Assembly (NCBI GenBank): GCA_037389465.1
Contig: JAZARR010000197.1
Span: 4,884,501 to 4,948,500, forward strand
Length of the DNA: 64,000 nt
Direction: 5' to 3'
Source: Baylisascaris procyonis
Lineage: Eukaryota > Nematoda > Chromadorea > Rhabditida > Ascarididae
Positions 1 to 14,217 of the stretch are shown in pieces. A program made the position numbers and the translations under genes. The notes beneath the pieces are model-generated. The model made no database searches. It worked only from the letters and a program-made list of their open reading frames with translations, and was not told where the DNA came from. Position 1 is the stretch's first letter. The number at the start of each line of letters is the position of its first letter.

Positions 1-412
1 CCGGACGAAATGGACGAAAGTTCAAAGCAGGTCAACATCGATAAGGGAGGGCAAGGGAAGTTAGAGGAGTGGCAAATTTGCGGCGTATCTTTACCTGCAA
101 ATTTAGCCGGGCGCTATATGTTCCCAGATACTTGAACTTTATTGGATTTTTCGCAGTGAAAATATCAATGCCACAATCATTTACCATTGATTGGTCTTGG
201 TTCATCCTTGGCTAACCCATCTCTTCCGTTGTGATCTACGTGCGCTGTTTGTTTGCAGTGATTATTTATTTTATGTATATAAGTAACATTGCTCGTTGTG
301 TGTTTAATTGCAAGCGTTTTATATTTATAAAATCGACTAATATAATTCAAAAAGAGATTTGATTTAAATTGGAAAGTGAATTATTTATTGAAAGAATGCT
401 AAAAATTGTTAG
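1..412 (+). other. intron or 5' flank of the cortactin gene
   Basis: No exon can be supported here. The stretch ends in the acceptor attgttag at 405-412, which opens the first visible cortactin exon in phase 1, so most of it must be intron. An open frame at the extreme left contains a short string vaguely like the region before the cortactin repeats, but it has no matching donor phase and I did not call it. Confidence 0.6.
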
Positions 413-3400
413 ATTATTCACGTGGTTTCGGCGGTAAATATGGAATCGAAACGGATAGACAAGATCGTTGTGCCGAAGGATGGGATTATCAAGCAAAATT
501 GGCGATACATGAAAGTCAACGAGGTTAGCGGCGATCGTGTATGTGGCATGCTGAATCCTCTCGTCGATATTTCCCTTTATGCTTCTAATTATGTGTTTGT
601 AGATGTGTGTATCGGAATTGCGTATTGCATTGTCAAAAACTTATGCTTAAACGTACTACTTAGCTTTATATTTGGTTAATAGCGAGGACTGGTGGATAGG
701 AAAGTCTATATGTCGTGTATTTTTGTTACGTTTTCGCATCGACGTACCTTAGAATATTGTTCAAGAGATGGGAGGGGGGGGGGGGTCGATTTGCTGCTTT
801 ATAAAGAACCAAGGGTTGTTGATAGATGGTCACTGAATAGCTTGTTTTGTGGGATTAGATCATTTAGGGTTTTAAAGTGACGAATGGGTAGTTTGGGGCT
901 CAGTTATGTTAACAGCTCTATGGCTCTTGGCTGTCTATTAGTAAGTTGTTTTAATGTAATCAGCACCCTGGCCTCAGCATTCCTTCGTTGGTTGTTTAAA
1001 TGTCATAAGCGTGAATATGTGTTTTTTTTTTTTGCAGAATAATTTATATAATTTGAAATATATTCAAAAATTATTTCAATAATACATTTGGAATCGTTGT
1101 ATATACGTTGTGCCGTAATGCTTAAATATTCCTTCGTATTTCCTATTTCACTTTATTCTGTTCTCTTCTCTATATGTTCTGAAAAATTTTCTGAGTTGGA
1201 AAATATGCATTAAAGCATTTTTTTTTTTGAAATTTTATTTTTTATTAAAAAAATTTTTTTTGGAATTTTTTTTTTTTTATTTTGAAAACTGAAATTTATT
1301 AGGCGATCGCTTAAATGTGATCGATTGAAAATAATTGTTGTATTGAGTTATATCTTACAAATTGAGATGCCTCTTTTGTATGAAAAATACTTTTCCTTGA
1401 ATTGTTTTTTAAATGCAAAATTCATGGAATAGAAACCTGGATTCAGTTTTTTTTTTTAGCTTCCTTTCATCAGCAACTATTTTGCAAGGGGGAGGGGAGG
1501 CTCTTCACAGTTGTCTTTCCATTCTCGATTTGCCTTTCAGTTAATAATAATGCACGCGAAAGCTTAATTGTAATGTTAAAATATCTTCGATAGGATTCAT
1601 AATTTATAGATTTATTAAAAATTTTAAATAATTTTCTTCTTTGAATGTTTTCTATAGTATATAGCTATTATGCATGTGACGTGTTGCTTTGTTGATGGGG
1701 GAGGGGGGGAAGGGGGAAGAGTTGGAAAGATTGTGGTGATCCATCATTTTACAAGAGGTGCAGTAAGGGGTAGAAAATGATAAAGTGAGGGAACATTGTT
1801 TAGATTGTATCACCGTTATATTAAGACCATATGCATGTGGTTATGCGGAAATCCATCTGTACATTATGTATATCCTTATACTTCTATGAGTATAGACGGA
1901 ACTGATGATACGAGCAGAAAAGGGAACTTAACGTTGTAAGGGTATTTATTTACCCGTGGAAGGTGAAAAGCAGAAGGAAATACGAGATTCAAAGTCTTCT
2001 TTTCTATTCTCATGTTTATTTTTGTTATTAGAATGCTATTCGCTGTTGAAGTGCTGCTATGCATGCGATATAGTTGATTGCATTATTTAACCGCCTCAAA
2101 TCAATCGTCTCATTTAATCGATATTTATTTTATTTTATTTAATTGTATAATTTTTTTTTTTTTTTTTTTGTAGATTATGCAGTTGGTTTTGGTGGTAAAC
2201 ATGGCGTTCAAACGGATAGACAAGACAAATCGGCGGCTGGTTACGATTATCATGAAAAACTTGCTGTACATGAAAGTCAAAAAGGTTTATTTTGTAGATC
2301 AAAATATTCAAATTTTTTTTGATTGAATAGATTGAATTTGATTTGTTACTCGAATATTGAGCATTGATTCATAAGGTGACACGATATTTGAGCCAAAATT
2401 GGCCATCGTATGGAGAAATAGTAGTTTCTTGGAAACGGAAAAGTAAATAATAATAATATTTCGGCATATTTACTCAGATACTTCATCGCAAGATTAATGT
2501 GATTTTGCGATTCGTTCGCATCAATGGATGTATTTTAATGAAGTGAAGCGCTGTGAAATCTTTCGTTTATATCTTTTATATATATAATCCTTTAGGTATA
2601 GTTTTTTTTGCGTACATATATCTCATCGCTTTTGCAGACTATACGAAAGGATTTGGTGGTAAATATGGCTTAGAAGAAGATCGACAAGACAAAAGTGCTG
2701 TTGGATGGGATGATCACGAGAAATTACATCAACATGAAAGTCAAACTGGTTCGTTTTCCAATTATTTATGGGGAGTAGTAAATTGAAATGTGTTCTTATG
2801 AAGGTAATAGAGTCCCCACCTTTCATTTACAACGGCAATTTACGAAGTGTTTTTGACTTTCGTATTAGCTTGGGTCATCCTTCTGCAAAACAAAAGGAAT
2901 TTTTTTATTTTTGATATATTTATGAGAACGGAGTCAATGGTGGTCAAAACCTATGTATCCTCGTGCATGTCTTGTATAAGAGAAAAGGGGTTTTATGTTT
3001 TGCATTTTTCGCTGAAACAGTACAAAATTGTTTTGATTGTTTTATTTATCGAGAGATTGTCCAATGGTTTCTTTTAAAATTTTTTTTTTTAAATTTATAA
3101 TAGCTAAAATTACTCGTTACTAAGGTCTCACATGCTCTCCTCTCTTCCCTCCCCCCCCCCCTCTCTGTTCCACCCTAACAAACACTTCCTTTCTCTTTTA
3201 GCACTTGAGAAGCGAGGACTTTGTTATCCATCTGTAATTGCTTGGTTTATTATTAGACGTATATGTTTTATGTAATACCTATTCCTGAAATATTCCTGAA
3301 TATCTATGTGTTCTAATATCTATTCCTGAAAAGGGGTCAATTAGATTCCTAGAAATTGCGGTATTAAATGGCAGAGGGGTCACATTCGAAGAAAATGAAC

Positions 3401-4891
3401 TTTTTGGACTAACGTAAAGATTTATAATTATAGGAGTGTTTGATTTCAGATTATAAGAAAGGATTCGGTGGGAAATTTGGTGTGCAAGAAGATCGAAAAG
3501 ACAAAAGCGCTGCCGGTTGGGATGAACATGAAAAACTTCAGCCACACGAAAGTCAGATAGGTCTCTTATTGCCGTATTTTATTTTATTTATTTGTTTCAT
3601 ATATGAGAATTGCTTTATGCATTTATATCATTGTATCATTGGGAAAGGAGGTATTCCAGTTGGTTGATACACTCAGTGAAGTTGCAATTATTCGGATCAA
3701 GTAGTGGCACAATGGTCGTGGCAGTGATTTACCCATCCGATCGGGAATCTGTCCAGCTGTAATTTCGCAGGTAAGTGGCGTAACGTGGTATGACCAATAT
3801 TTCTTCGTCTCGGTTGGATAGAAACGCCTTGGATATGTGGCTGTGTTTTTTTAATGCTTGAGCGGGTTCATGCTTTAATTAGCTGTCACTGATTGCAAAT
3901 TGTTGCTCATTACATGATATAATTTATTATTGTTGGTCTTGTTTATATTTATTTAGATGTTTATATATTCATTGGATTATTGCAGATTATAAGAAAGGAT
4001 TTGGTGGGCAATATGGATTGCAAAGTGATCGACAAGATAAATCGGCGGTCGGATATGAATATCATGAACAACTTGCTCAACATGAGAGCCAAAAGGATTA
4101 TGCTAAAGGTTTGTTTTGAGAAATATTTAATTATTAGTTGTTGAGAATCGCGTTGAATTTGTCTAATGGGAGGTGAAGGAAGAGGAGTGATAGAAGACAG
4201 AGAAAATTTTAAGTATGGAATTATTATGAAGGTTGTATGCATACTTGGGATATGGATCATATTTTAGTCGGTATGGACGACTGCGATTCGACGATGAAGC
4301 CGATCCGTTCATATGAATTTTCTTTTTAGCTCATAATTGGGCATTTATTTTCGATACAATGTTTGAATTTTCATTTATTATTTTCTTTTGATTCGACTTT
4401 CTGTTTGTATTATTGTCGCATTTCTTCGTTATTTATTTCTAACATCTTATACTAACAATGGGTTGTCGAATGTGAGGATGAGGACAATTTCGTTCGATAT
4501 TGCGCCTTTCGATTTTGTTTTTGACAGTGAAGTTTATTGGAAATTTGAGCTTTTTTAAGGGTGGGTAGCGAAGTGAAATCGGAACAAAAACCTGCTCAAA
4601 GCTCCCAAGAATTCGCGAACGGCTGATTTTATCTATGACTTCTAGAAATTCGCAACCCCAATGATGACCCCGGTGAACACTGAGAAATGGAAGTATGTAT
4701 TTATTTCAGGTGGCCTTTTTTCAGGATTCGGTGGTAAACATGGTTTGCAAACTGATCGTCAAGATAAGAGTGCAGTGGGATATGATGAGAAAGAACGTGA
4801 TACACAGCCAAGGAAAGAGACTCCAGTAGTTGCCTCGAAGGGAACAGCTTCCAGTTTGAGAGCGAGATTCGAAAAACTCGCCACTTCTGGG
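413..4891 (+). other. cortactin F-actin-binding repeat block (six exons)
   Basis: Four consecutive exons are exactly 111 bp (37 codons), all phase 1 to phase 1. A 123-bp exon follows, then a 167-bp exon that carries the last, incomplete repeat and a linker ending [10 protein letters not shown]. Each exon begins inside the Asp codon of D-Y-x-x-GFGG and ends after H-E-S-Q or its equivalent. One exon therefore equals one repeat unit, and loss or gain of a unit would preserve frame. This is the architecture expected for the cortactin/HS1 actin-binding repeats. Confidence 0.92.
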
Positions 4892-7800
4892 GTAGGCATT
4901 TTTCTTCACTCAGGTTCCGTGGGCAGATTCTTACAGCTTTTATTTAGTGAATCTTGCCCGTCTGAACTACGCAAAATGATGGGGTTTCCAATTCGTCGAT
5001 TCCTTTCTGTGAAGCAAAATTACCTTACTTATATTTTTATTCAAATTGCGATTCATATTATATCATTTGGCTTTCGTGCATAGAATTGAAATACTTGGAA
5101 ATTTCCCATTCATATACTAGTATCACCTTGAGATGAACGTGACCTCATAGGTTCTCAAGCAACGCCTCTCAGCTTAAGGTTCTTCCGAATGTCGTTCTGA
5201 AAGTTTCAAAGGCAGTATTTTCACTAAGCAGTTCGAAGTTGATCGTAAGCGCTGTATTCAAACTGTAAAGCTTCCATTAAATTGCTACCACTTTTCTTGA
5301 GACATGCTGATGTACGGCAGTGCTAATGGGAAAGCCAACACAAAGAGCTAATAGAATCGTGTGAGTTTGAAGCTGGACCTAGCTTGAGTCTGGTTTCCCT
5401 TATATAACTTTATTTAGACTTATTTAATCGTTCGTTGATTTAAAAGGCCTCAGACTTTTATCATATATGTTTTTGTGGCTTTTTTAAAGAGTATCAGTTC
5501 AAAATAAGTTGATTACTTTTACGCTGGCGACTTCGAAAGTTTTATCGTTGCATGGTACTAAATTATGGAGGATGCGGATAACTCTTAGAATATTCGCAGG
5601 TTTTCTTGATTCAGCGCGGTTGAGAGTCGATTATGATTCCCGGCCGCACCGATTCGGATGTGATTGTTGAGTAATGTTTTTATTTGGGGAGGAATAATTA
5701 TAGGATGACGAAAAGGTAAGGCAAGAACGAGAGCGACGCAAACGAGAAGATGAAGAACTCAAACGGAAGCAAGAAGCCGAGGAAGAAGAAAGACAGAAGA
5801 AGATTGCGGATGAATGGAGACGAAGGGAGGAGCTCGAAAGACAGGTGGATTTCTTTTTTTTTTTTGGTGATAGCTAATGTTCAAATCTTTCACATCATTC
5901 GTCGAAAGATGTATGAACGTAGACCAGAATATAGCCCTCCTTGCATGAGTTTTGCTAAGGAGAAAGGAAATAGAGAAAGAAACTCTAATAGCCAACTCTT
6001 GCGGAACTCGTCACGTAAACAAAATAGGCAATTTTCCCATCGCGGGAGGGTGGGTATATTTCTAACCATATTGCTTCCCACGTTTCCTGCCTCCTTCTTT
6101 CCTTGTCGTGCTTATGCATATGTTAATATTCTTGGCAGGAATTGCAATCGCAGTATCGGCTAAAGATCGGGATTCTCATACTTCTTTGAACGATAAGATA
6201 GGGGTGTCTTTTCTTTGGCTATGCGTTGAAGAGCAATAACAAGTATTAAAGAATTGTTTCGCTTGCAGAGTGGGAAATGTTGCAATTCTCAGCGATAATG
6301 ATTTGCTTAAAACTAGCTGTTAGCAAGTTTTTCGGTACGTTTCGTGGGAATAGGGGATCAATTATTGTCTACAGATTTCCCAAGGTGATGAGAGGAGAGG
6401 GGGAGAGCGGGGGGGGGGGGGGAAGTTATATATCGTCTTCGTCTTCATCTCGCATTTAGCATAGGATACGAGCCTAACACAAATCGATCGTAGTAAGAAA
6501 TAATGATCAGGGGAGCTGTTTTGTTTACAGTGAAAACTCTGTTTTATTATCAATGAGATATGGGTGGATGAAAATTGAAACTAAAAGATGACAAGGCTCA
6601 AACAGCAAATTGTATGCTATTTTAAGCTAACAAGATTGTGATATATAAGCTTTGCGTAGTGTTCAAGGAATTCATCTGTGCTTTCTGTCCCATGTGTATA
6701 TGTTCCTATTTCTTCTTCCTTGATAGATACCTCGTAGTCCGTCGATTCTTATGTGCTGTCAACGACTCTGATTTAGATTAAGGTTATAAACGAGGATGAA
6801 TGGAGGCTAGAAGCATAGAAAGCTTTGGGAATCCAAATCTTATATTTTTGTTTTCTAGAGCAAAGGGCATTGTTCATTTGAGTATCGAATAAACTTTTTC
6901 CGTTCGGGTTAAGTGTTAGGTTGACTGAGATTGAGAATCTTCTTTCTAAACAATGTTCGAAATTAAACGAATAATCTCTCATTCCATTAATCAATTTTTT
7001 ATCTTTGTAGATGGATCCGGAAGCTTTGGAAGAGGAAATGAGACAACATGAAACGGTTCATCATACTGGAGGTAATAAAATCATTTTTTATGAAGGGAAT
7101 AAAGTAAGATATATTATTTACTGTCGCTTGCATTAGCGGTTAATGATCAGAGAACAAGTTTAGTAATAATTCTAGAAGTATGAACTGGATTTGTAGTTGA
7201 ATTCTGGCGTTTTTTTTTAAATCCTGCTTCTCATCCCGTCGATCAGAAATCCACGAAGAGAATTTAGTCCAGCATTTCAAGTTTTTCTTTTGCAGTGGCT
7301 TAATGTCATACATAAATGCATCAAGACGCTAAAGGTAGATTGCTTTGTGGTGGTGTAATAAGTGGCTGCGAGGTAGACATTAAACCAATAATAAGAGCTG
7401 ATTAGAAAAATGCTTTCCTTCATTCTTATTTCATCTAAATAGGTTATTTTTCGATATAATTTCTGATTTTTTTCCGGTACTTTTTTCGAATATTGCAATA
7501 TTTGTTAGTTCTATTTCGATTTTTGAAAACAATTGGCTAAGAAAAATGAACCTCGAAGTAGAAAATAGTTTGTAAAATTGAGTTCCCCACTTCTTACCAG
7601 AAATTATTAACCTGGAAGTAATTTTCTTCTCTCATTTTCTCTCAAAAACCAACACTAATTTTTCCATCGTTTGAATGTGGGCGCTATCTTAATTTCAGAT
7701 TAACTTATAACTTTAAAAAATTGCCTATCGTTTACGATGAATATATTTTTCCTATTCGAATTTCATAAAGGAACTGACTTGAAGCGTTATTTATTCGGTT

Positions 7801-10263
7801 TTAATTTGAATTCATTTTCATATCGATTTCTATATTGAAATTGTCATTACTTTATGGGTTGGCGAATGAATTGCCTAGAAATTTTACTTAGACAACAGTG
7901 AAGGTGATACGCTTTCCATGCCGTCAAGTTATGCTCTAATACGGTTATTCACGTTTATAGCACTCTATTTTTCGTGCCAGTTCTATGATGCTTGGAAAGG
8001 GATTGAGGTATGAGCCATATTATGCAAATTAATCAGTATGCAACCATATTATGCAAATTAATCAATATGCAAATGATTTAGCCCAAGTGTTAGGGCAAGG
8101 CGATAAATCAGACCTATTTGCTCAAAACAGTGCTTTAGGTGCGATGAAACGTCCATCACGCACTCCAGTGGGCGCCGTAGCAATAATGCCAGGATTGGCC
8201 GCAACTCCAAATCGTGAACCTGAAATGAGAGAATCTTCCTTCGAACATCCGGAAGAGGAAGTCGAACAACTCGAGCCTCATCCAGCTGCCGAACCGATCA
8301 AATTGCCAGATTTCAATCCTGCTGCTATGAATAGACAACCTCAAGTTGTGTCAGGTTGGATACTATGATTTTTTATATATTTGGCTGAGTTGAATCGTTT
8401 TGGTTGTTCTTGAATATGTTGGCGAAGCGATATGCATACTTTTTTATTGTTAACTTTAAGAAAAATTGAAGTCGCGATCCATATTTATGTGTAATGATTA
8501 TGTAAAAAGAGGCAAATGTTTCGACGTCCACATAGCAGTATCGGCGGAACGGAATTTGCAGCACCACCATCAGTTCTATAAGTTCTGCAATATAGCTGAA
8601 CAGGCAAAAAAGTGTCGTCGAAGGGGTCAGGGGGGAGAGGGGATGTAATGAGCAGCAAGATATCTGTGCAAAAGAGAGCGCAACAAAGACCTGCAGTAGA
8701 AATGGCAAGGAGTTTATGAAGAGAGTGTGCTATAGGGAAGATAGGAAGGATGAGAACAGCTAAGAAAGATGAGTGGTACTTGACATAATTCAAGGATATT
8801 TGGCGATAAGCTTGAAGCAGCTACTGGAATGGGCAGCGCCTCGTGATGTGAGGGTGGTCCTTAGTGTATCGCAGCGGGTGATGGAGAGTTGTGTGCGTGC
8901 AGTTAACGCGATCTTTGTTGATCCGCGGAACGCTGGACGCATGAAAACAAGGATTGCATGGACAATTTTTCTATCCTTTTCTACCCCTTGCCCACTTCAT
9001 TCCTTCCTGAAAGACTCATATGTCTCGTTTGTAAAATTGCTGACCTTGCAGAACTGAGTATATTGCATGTCCTGCTCGCTGTTCCGTTATTGACGATGAT
9101 ACGTCCAACTTTTATCCATCTAGTTGTCATGCATGAATATGGTCACGATTTCATTGTTTTTAATGTTCACTGTTAATTCAATTTTATCGCTGACTGCAAA
9201 TATGACGACAATATCAAATACTACAGGAGCAAAATCGTTGAATGAGATGATAAAACGTATGCCGACGAATGAAGAAGACGACGAAGAGCAAGATTGGAGT
9301 GAAGAACCACAAAATATACAGCAACCGGTTGCACAAGTAGGTGGATATTTATAAGGGACTTGATTTTGACACCCCCTAAGCAAAGAGCCATTTTAGAATT
9401 TCAAATAACTGTATTTTGATCGGTCTTTTATTTGCTAGAACCATTGCGAACTCTATATGAAGCGCCCGTCCAATAAACGTCTGCCTGTATCATACCTTTG
9501 GTATTCGAAGAAAACTATGCTTTCAAGTGGATTAGACAAGAAATTTGCGTGGATACATTTTTTTTTCCTACTCTAATGTCGCATGGGAATGGATCGGATC
9601 GGATGGGTCACGGATCGGATGCGTCGGTTATGGATGTCATCCTGACTTTATTATATCCATGTTATTTCCGAAATCATATCTTGGATGTGCGCGTATTTGA
9701 CGGGGCGTAGTACGTGTTTGCGAATGTGTCCCAAACATTCATCATCTATTTTGAACCGGCTGGTTTCAAGATTTTTACTTTTATTTATTTAAGTTTAGAA
9801 CAGTGCTTGCAGCTTCACATCGTGATCGACCACCTTTTTATTTTTCTGCCGTATCCTTGTCATCAAATGTAATATTTTTATGAAGTGCTCGAATGCATCA
9901 AAATTTACCCGAAATTTCGACCGCAAAACTCATCGTCTCAGTTGACAACTGCGGAACAAGCATTTGGCATTCACTTTTTTGCATCTTTAAGAACGTTTTC
10001 AATCTTTTTTTTGCATAATTGAATGCGATTTGTTATTACAACATGGCTTCTATTGTTCGCCTTTTTCATAACTGTTTTGTTCAAATTTCTGCGCGGCTTC
10101 TTTTCTCTTATATCTCGCTTATTGCATTATTTGGGGTGATGGGAGGATGCGATGGAAGAGGTTATCATTACTGATCGTAGGTCGAGTACCACAATATTGG
10201 GTCGAAGCTTCTGTAGATAGCGACGATGTGCTTAAGACTTGTAGAAAGTGGCACAGTTTTTCA

Positions 10264-10297
<34 letters not shown>

Positions 10298-12870
10298 AAA
10301 CGTCTTCAAAATTTCCCCAATATTTGTTCGAGTTTCTCAGCGTACTTTTTTCACATTCGTATGATTGGTGCAAAAAAATATCTGAAAATCGAAGATCCGC
10401 GATAATATTTCAGCCGGCACAGCAATCGTCTGATGTACCATATGGACATCGTTACGATTATGTTCCAACCGATGTGCCTCCACCAGCACCCACCACTCAG
10501 ACTCCAGCAAATGGAGTACGTCTGCCGCAGTATGAGGAACCTCCGTCTGAGGTATTGTTTTTCCTTCGAAGTTTACTGAGTTCACCCACGTTTTATTGCT
10601 GTATTCAAGGGGGGTAGACCCGAGAATTATCAGGTTGTTAGTACTTCCCTAGCGGGGTTTTCCACGTGATATGAATTTAAGGGATTTCTTGAACGTATAT
10701 GTGCCATATATCTAGAGGATAGTGTACAACTTTAATTTATTTCCATGTGCTGTAAATGTGCTGTCGAAAAGTTGAGGATTTATGGATGAAACGTTTTCCA
10801 ATTTTTTTCTGAGGGAATTATTTTTCGATGGGATCGAGATTGAGGTTAAGTTCTAGTAGTTCTCAAGTATCAACAGTAATGAATGCTTATGACAGTGATG
10901 GTTTCACCTCAATCGAACTGTAGAAAACCTTCAATGCTCCAGTCCTTATCCTGTTTGCTGGGATTTTCTGATGTTCATTGAAAGGGTTAATATAAACAAT
11001 GAACGACTACTAATAGGTGGGTGGTGTACGTTTGATAAGTTTGCGTTTCAAATTTTGCGACATATGTTTCTGATCCTTAATAATTGGTAATTTTTGGTTT
11101 AAAAAAAACTTTCTTGGTAAAGATTTTTGGTAAAAAATTTATTTTGGTAATTATGAGGTTTGTTTGGCACAAGAGGTTTTGATGGAATTATTTTTCGTAG
11201 ATAATCATGTACCACTATCGCATCGGCTAGAATCATTCCTATAGTTTATCTAAGTGATGTAGAATTTTTCGCTGATCGCATTGCATAGATCCGAAGGAGT
11301 TGTTAGTCGTCTCACAGCGCGGTGCTCTATAAAATATGGGGATAAGCTCGGTGGCTTATGATTTAATGTCATCAGGAAGAGGTGTGAGTTTTATTAGTAT
11401 TTTATTAAGCTTTCCTTCATCAACATTTAGTATCTACTTCGTCTATTATGAGATAGGATTTGGAGAAGATTCTGCCGTACTTTCAGGCAGCACCAGTACT
11501 CACGACGAGTGATCCACTATCACCGCCACCGCATCCACTCAGCTCGACTGGACTTACTGCGATTGCGATCTACGACTATCAGAAGCAAGATGATGACGAA
11601 ATTAGTTTTGAACCCGATGACATCATAACTAATATCGATCAGGTTCTTTTCCTTTCTATTAAGTTTTTTTAGCGTTTACTTGAGGTAATGGACGGTTTTT
11701 TTTTTAAATATATCTGCAGATCTTTTAAGTCTGCAATGAGCAGAGCTAAGCAGTTATGCGTCGCCTTTGTGTGAAATGTTTGGCAACCTCCTTCCACTTC
11801 TTAAATATTAATTAAAGTGAACGTCATGGAGGGCTTGTTTATTGGAGGGGTTTGTTTGTCCTACACTGGGCTTCCTTTATCTTCGTTGTCGATGTTCAGC
11901 GTATTGATTCGAGTCTGTTTACTTCTGATCCCTCGATACTCTATTTGGGGGTTATTTGGTAATGGTTATTGGGTATAGGATCCGGTTAAGTCTGATCGTA
12001 GTTATATCCAAAACCTTAGCCAAATCCATCTAGAATCAAATCAAGTTCAGTATAGAAAATATTAGCGAATTAAACATGCACCGCATTGATTCGGCATGCA
12101 ACAGCGATTGGGTAGCCTGTAGTAAAACATTTTGTGTAGGGACATTATAGAAGTGGTGAGTCGATTACCAAATGGAAGTGAGTTAAATCTGCTCTGCTCC
12201 ATCCAAGCGGCTTTCAGGCACTTGTAACCGAGTCCAATTTTAAATGCAACAAGTGGTCGGAACATAGATTTGTCATCGTAAGGCAGTATAATCAGCGTAG
12301 TAGTTATTTTCCATGATGCAATAGAACTATTTTATTGAAAACATCCTGTTCAAGAAGTCCTCTTATGTCCTCTCATGAAGTCCTGCAGTCTGCATTTATC
12401 ACGACTACAAGTTAACGCAGTAATAAGTCCACTAAAGTTTGGGGATAACAGGTAAACACTGTATTGCTTGACGAATCCACTTCAAATCTAAGAAATTTGT
12501 TGGCTTTCACATCCGACCCATCATTACCATATGCCTAAGGTGTCAGTATGATCTATTCTGGTGTGATCTGTGAAGAGTATCAATGCCATTTATTCTGGTA
12601 GTTGTTGAAAAATTAGTGAAGGTGTTCAGGCGAACACTGGCGGGAATATGCAAATTAGCACTTAGCTAAAAGTAAGCTGTGAACGTTGGGTAACAGAATG
12701 CATATGTTAAGCAGACCGAAGGACATACTGACGAGTGACATATGTGTGTAACAATGATGTCAACTGTCTTAACCGTAATGATGTATGTTCAGGTGGACGC
12801 AGGTTGGTGGCGTGGAATGTGCAATGGGCAGTATGGACTATTTCCGGCCAACTATGTCGAGCTACGATGA
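413..12870 (+). CDS. CTTN: cortactin-type F-actin/Arp2/3 adaptor, 3' thirteen exons (5' partial)
   Basis: Cortical actin adaptor that in animals stabilises Arp2/3-branched filaments and recruits partners through its SH3 domain. Exons: 413-523, 2174-2284, 2638-2748, 3450-3560, 3986-4108, 4725-4891, 5704-5844, 7011-7071, 8082-8354, 9227-9336, 10414-10551, 11487-11642, 12793-12870 (TGA). Together they give about 562 residues in continuous phase. Order seen: six 37-residue-type repeats with GFGGK.G...DRQDK.A.G, the last one truncated; a highly charged KRE-rich helix (exon 7); an acidic/proline-rich linker with PPPAP; and a C-terminal SH3 with AIYDY, GWWRG and [10 protein letters not shown]. The N-terminal acidic Arp2/3-binding region and any earlier repeats must lie upstream of the window. 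The length already exceeds the human protein's corresponding part, through a longer linker. For exon 9 the acceptor at 8080-8081 or a later one near 8091 both keep phase. Family identity is very secure. Confidence 0.95.
8015..8072 (+). repeat. 29-bp tandem duplication beside a splice acceptor
   Basis: Two adjacent 29-bp copies (8015-8043 and 8044-8072) beginning ccatattatgcaaattaatc differ at one base. Each holds the octamer ATGCAAAT. The second copy ends only about 8 bp before the likely acceptor of cortactin exon 9, so the duplication occupies the branch-point/polypyrimidine region of that intron. Confidence 0.9.
11487..12870 (+). other. cortactin SH3 domain (two exons)
   Basis: The domain begins near the end of a proline-rich segment ([13 protein letters not shown]), runs through [22 protein letters not shown], then crosses an intron into [20 protein letters not shown] and stops two residues later. 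The ALYDY-like start, tandem Trp of the ligand groove and the PxNYV end are all present, so the ligand-binding surface looks intact. The 1.15-kb intron 11643-12792 splits it after the n-Src loop region. Confidence 0.94.
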
Positions 12871-14207
12871 AATGGAATGTTAGCTGCTGTTTGTTATAAT
12901 ACTATATTTTCTAAGTTGTTTTCATTTTCAATGCTTTTAATTTACAACCTGTGCAAGTCCACATATTAGTTCTATGAGGACTTAAAATCGTGTAAGCCCT
13001 GGCGTGGTACATGGTTTATTTTTGTGGTTGAATATTCGCTCACTGGACGAGGTACACCAAAGTTTATGCTGTTTTATTTCACACCTATATTTCCTTCAAC
13101 GAGTCACTTCTTTTCCCGTTTTTGGCTAACGAGTTAGTTTTGGGTTCGGAAGGGGGGGGGGGTTCTTTCTTTTTCAACTAGTGGGAGATTGTTTCCGACA
13201 TATTCATGGTTGGCATGAATAGGTTCAAGGAGGTGGTAGCGTAGAAGAAGATAGTAGGGATTGGAAGGTGCTGGATAAAATGGTTGATAGACGAAGAAAG
13301 TGTCATAGGTGGTGGAGGATTCCTGATGGGTAACATTTTAACAGTTGCAATTCGCCCACGTTCGAGTTGTATGTTTGTAAAAAATTGGAATACATCTAAT
13401 TAGGTGGATGGTTGGCCCGTTAACGATTTCATAGCTTATATTGGCGTATATAAGCGTCCCGATCTTACGGGGTTTCATTTATGCACTTCGAGTGCTTCCT
13501 GTCGTTTTTGGCCTTCCCTTTCGCTGATAAATCGTTTTATGTATTTCTCACTGTTTCTAATAATTCCAGAAGTTTTATTTTTCTATCTCATATCTTCCGC
13601 TTAGTTGTGTTTCTTTTTGTGGCCTCTTGATCGATACTGCTCTTCGATTCCTCAACTGTTTTATCTATTTTAAATTTTTTATCTTTTTTTAAACTATGTG
13701 GCGGCTTGAGTGCTGGAAGATAAACAAAATCATAAACCAGTAGAAAGTTGATTGGATTGGGTATCGAATCAGCTTATTTTCGTGAATCAGTGTGTTCTCC
13801 GTTTATCTGGCTTTTATGAATAATATTTAATATAAATTCGAAGTGCACCCTGTGCCCACTTATACGAAGTTGTTCTATTGTTGTACGTAAAGCGATACGA
13901 TGGTAATCCGTATGTCAGTTGCTAAACCTTTCTGTGGGATGGTGGGGGAAGAGTAAGACATCTAAGCGCTCAAGTACGTTGATATCAATACCATGTACGC
14001 TCTTATCGGTACCCGCATGCTTTAGAGTGTATTCATATCTATGTGCCTCTGAAATATGTTATTTGGTTTTTTATACTTGTTCATTACATCGTAGTGGATA
14101 TATTTGTGATCGCCTTTCGCAAAATATTATTTTCGAATCGGCGTTTACTTGGGACGGTGTTAAGTGCCCAACTCTACTCTACTTGGAGTTATTGTGAACG
14201 TTCGCTT

Positions 14208-14217
14208 AATAAATAAA
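14208..14217 (+). terminator. candidate poly(A) signal for cortactin
   Basis: Two overlapping AATAAA hexamers, the first found downstream of the cortactin stop codon. They lie 1.3 kb away, so this implies a long 3' UTR. A variant signal closer to the stop is equally possible. Confidence 0.3.

Noticed and set aside
1..135. Open frame containing a string like the segment before the cortactin repeats
   Set aside because: It has no donor in the phase required by the exon at 413 and the resemblance covers only four or five residues.
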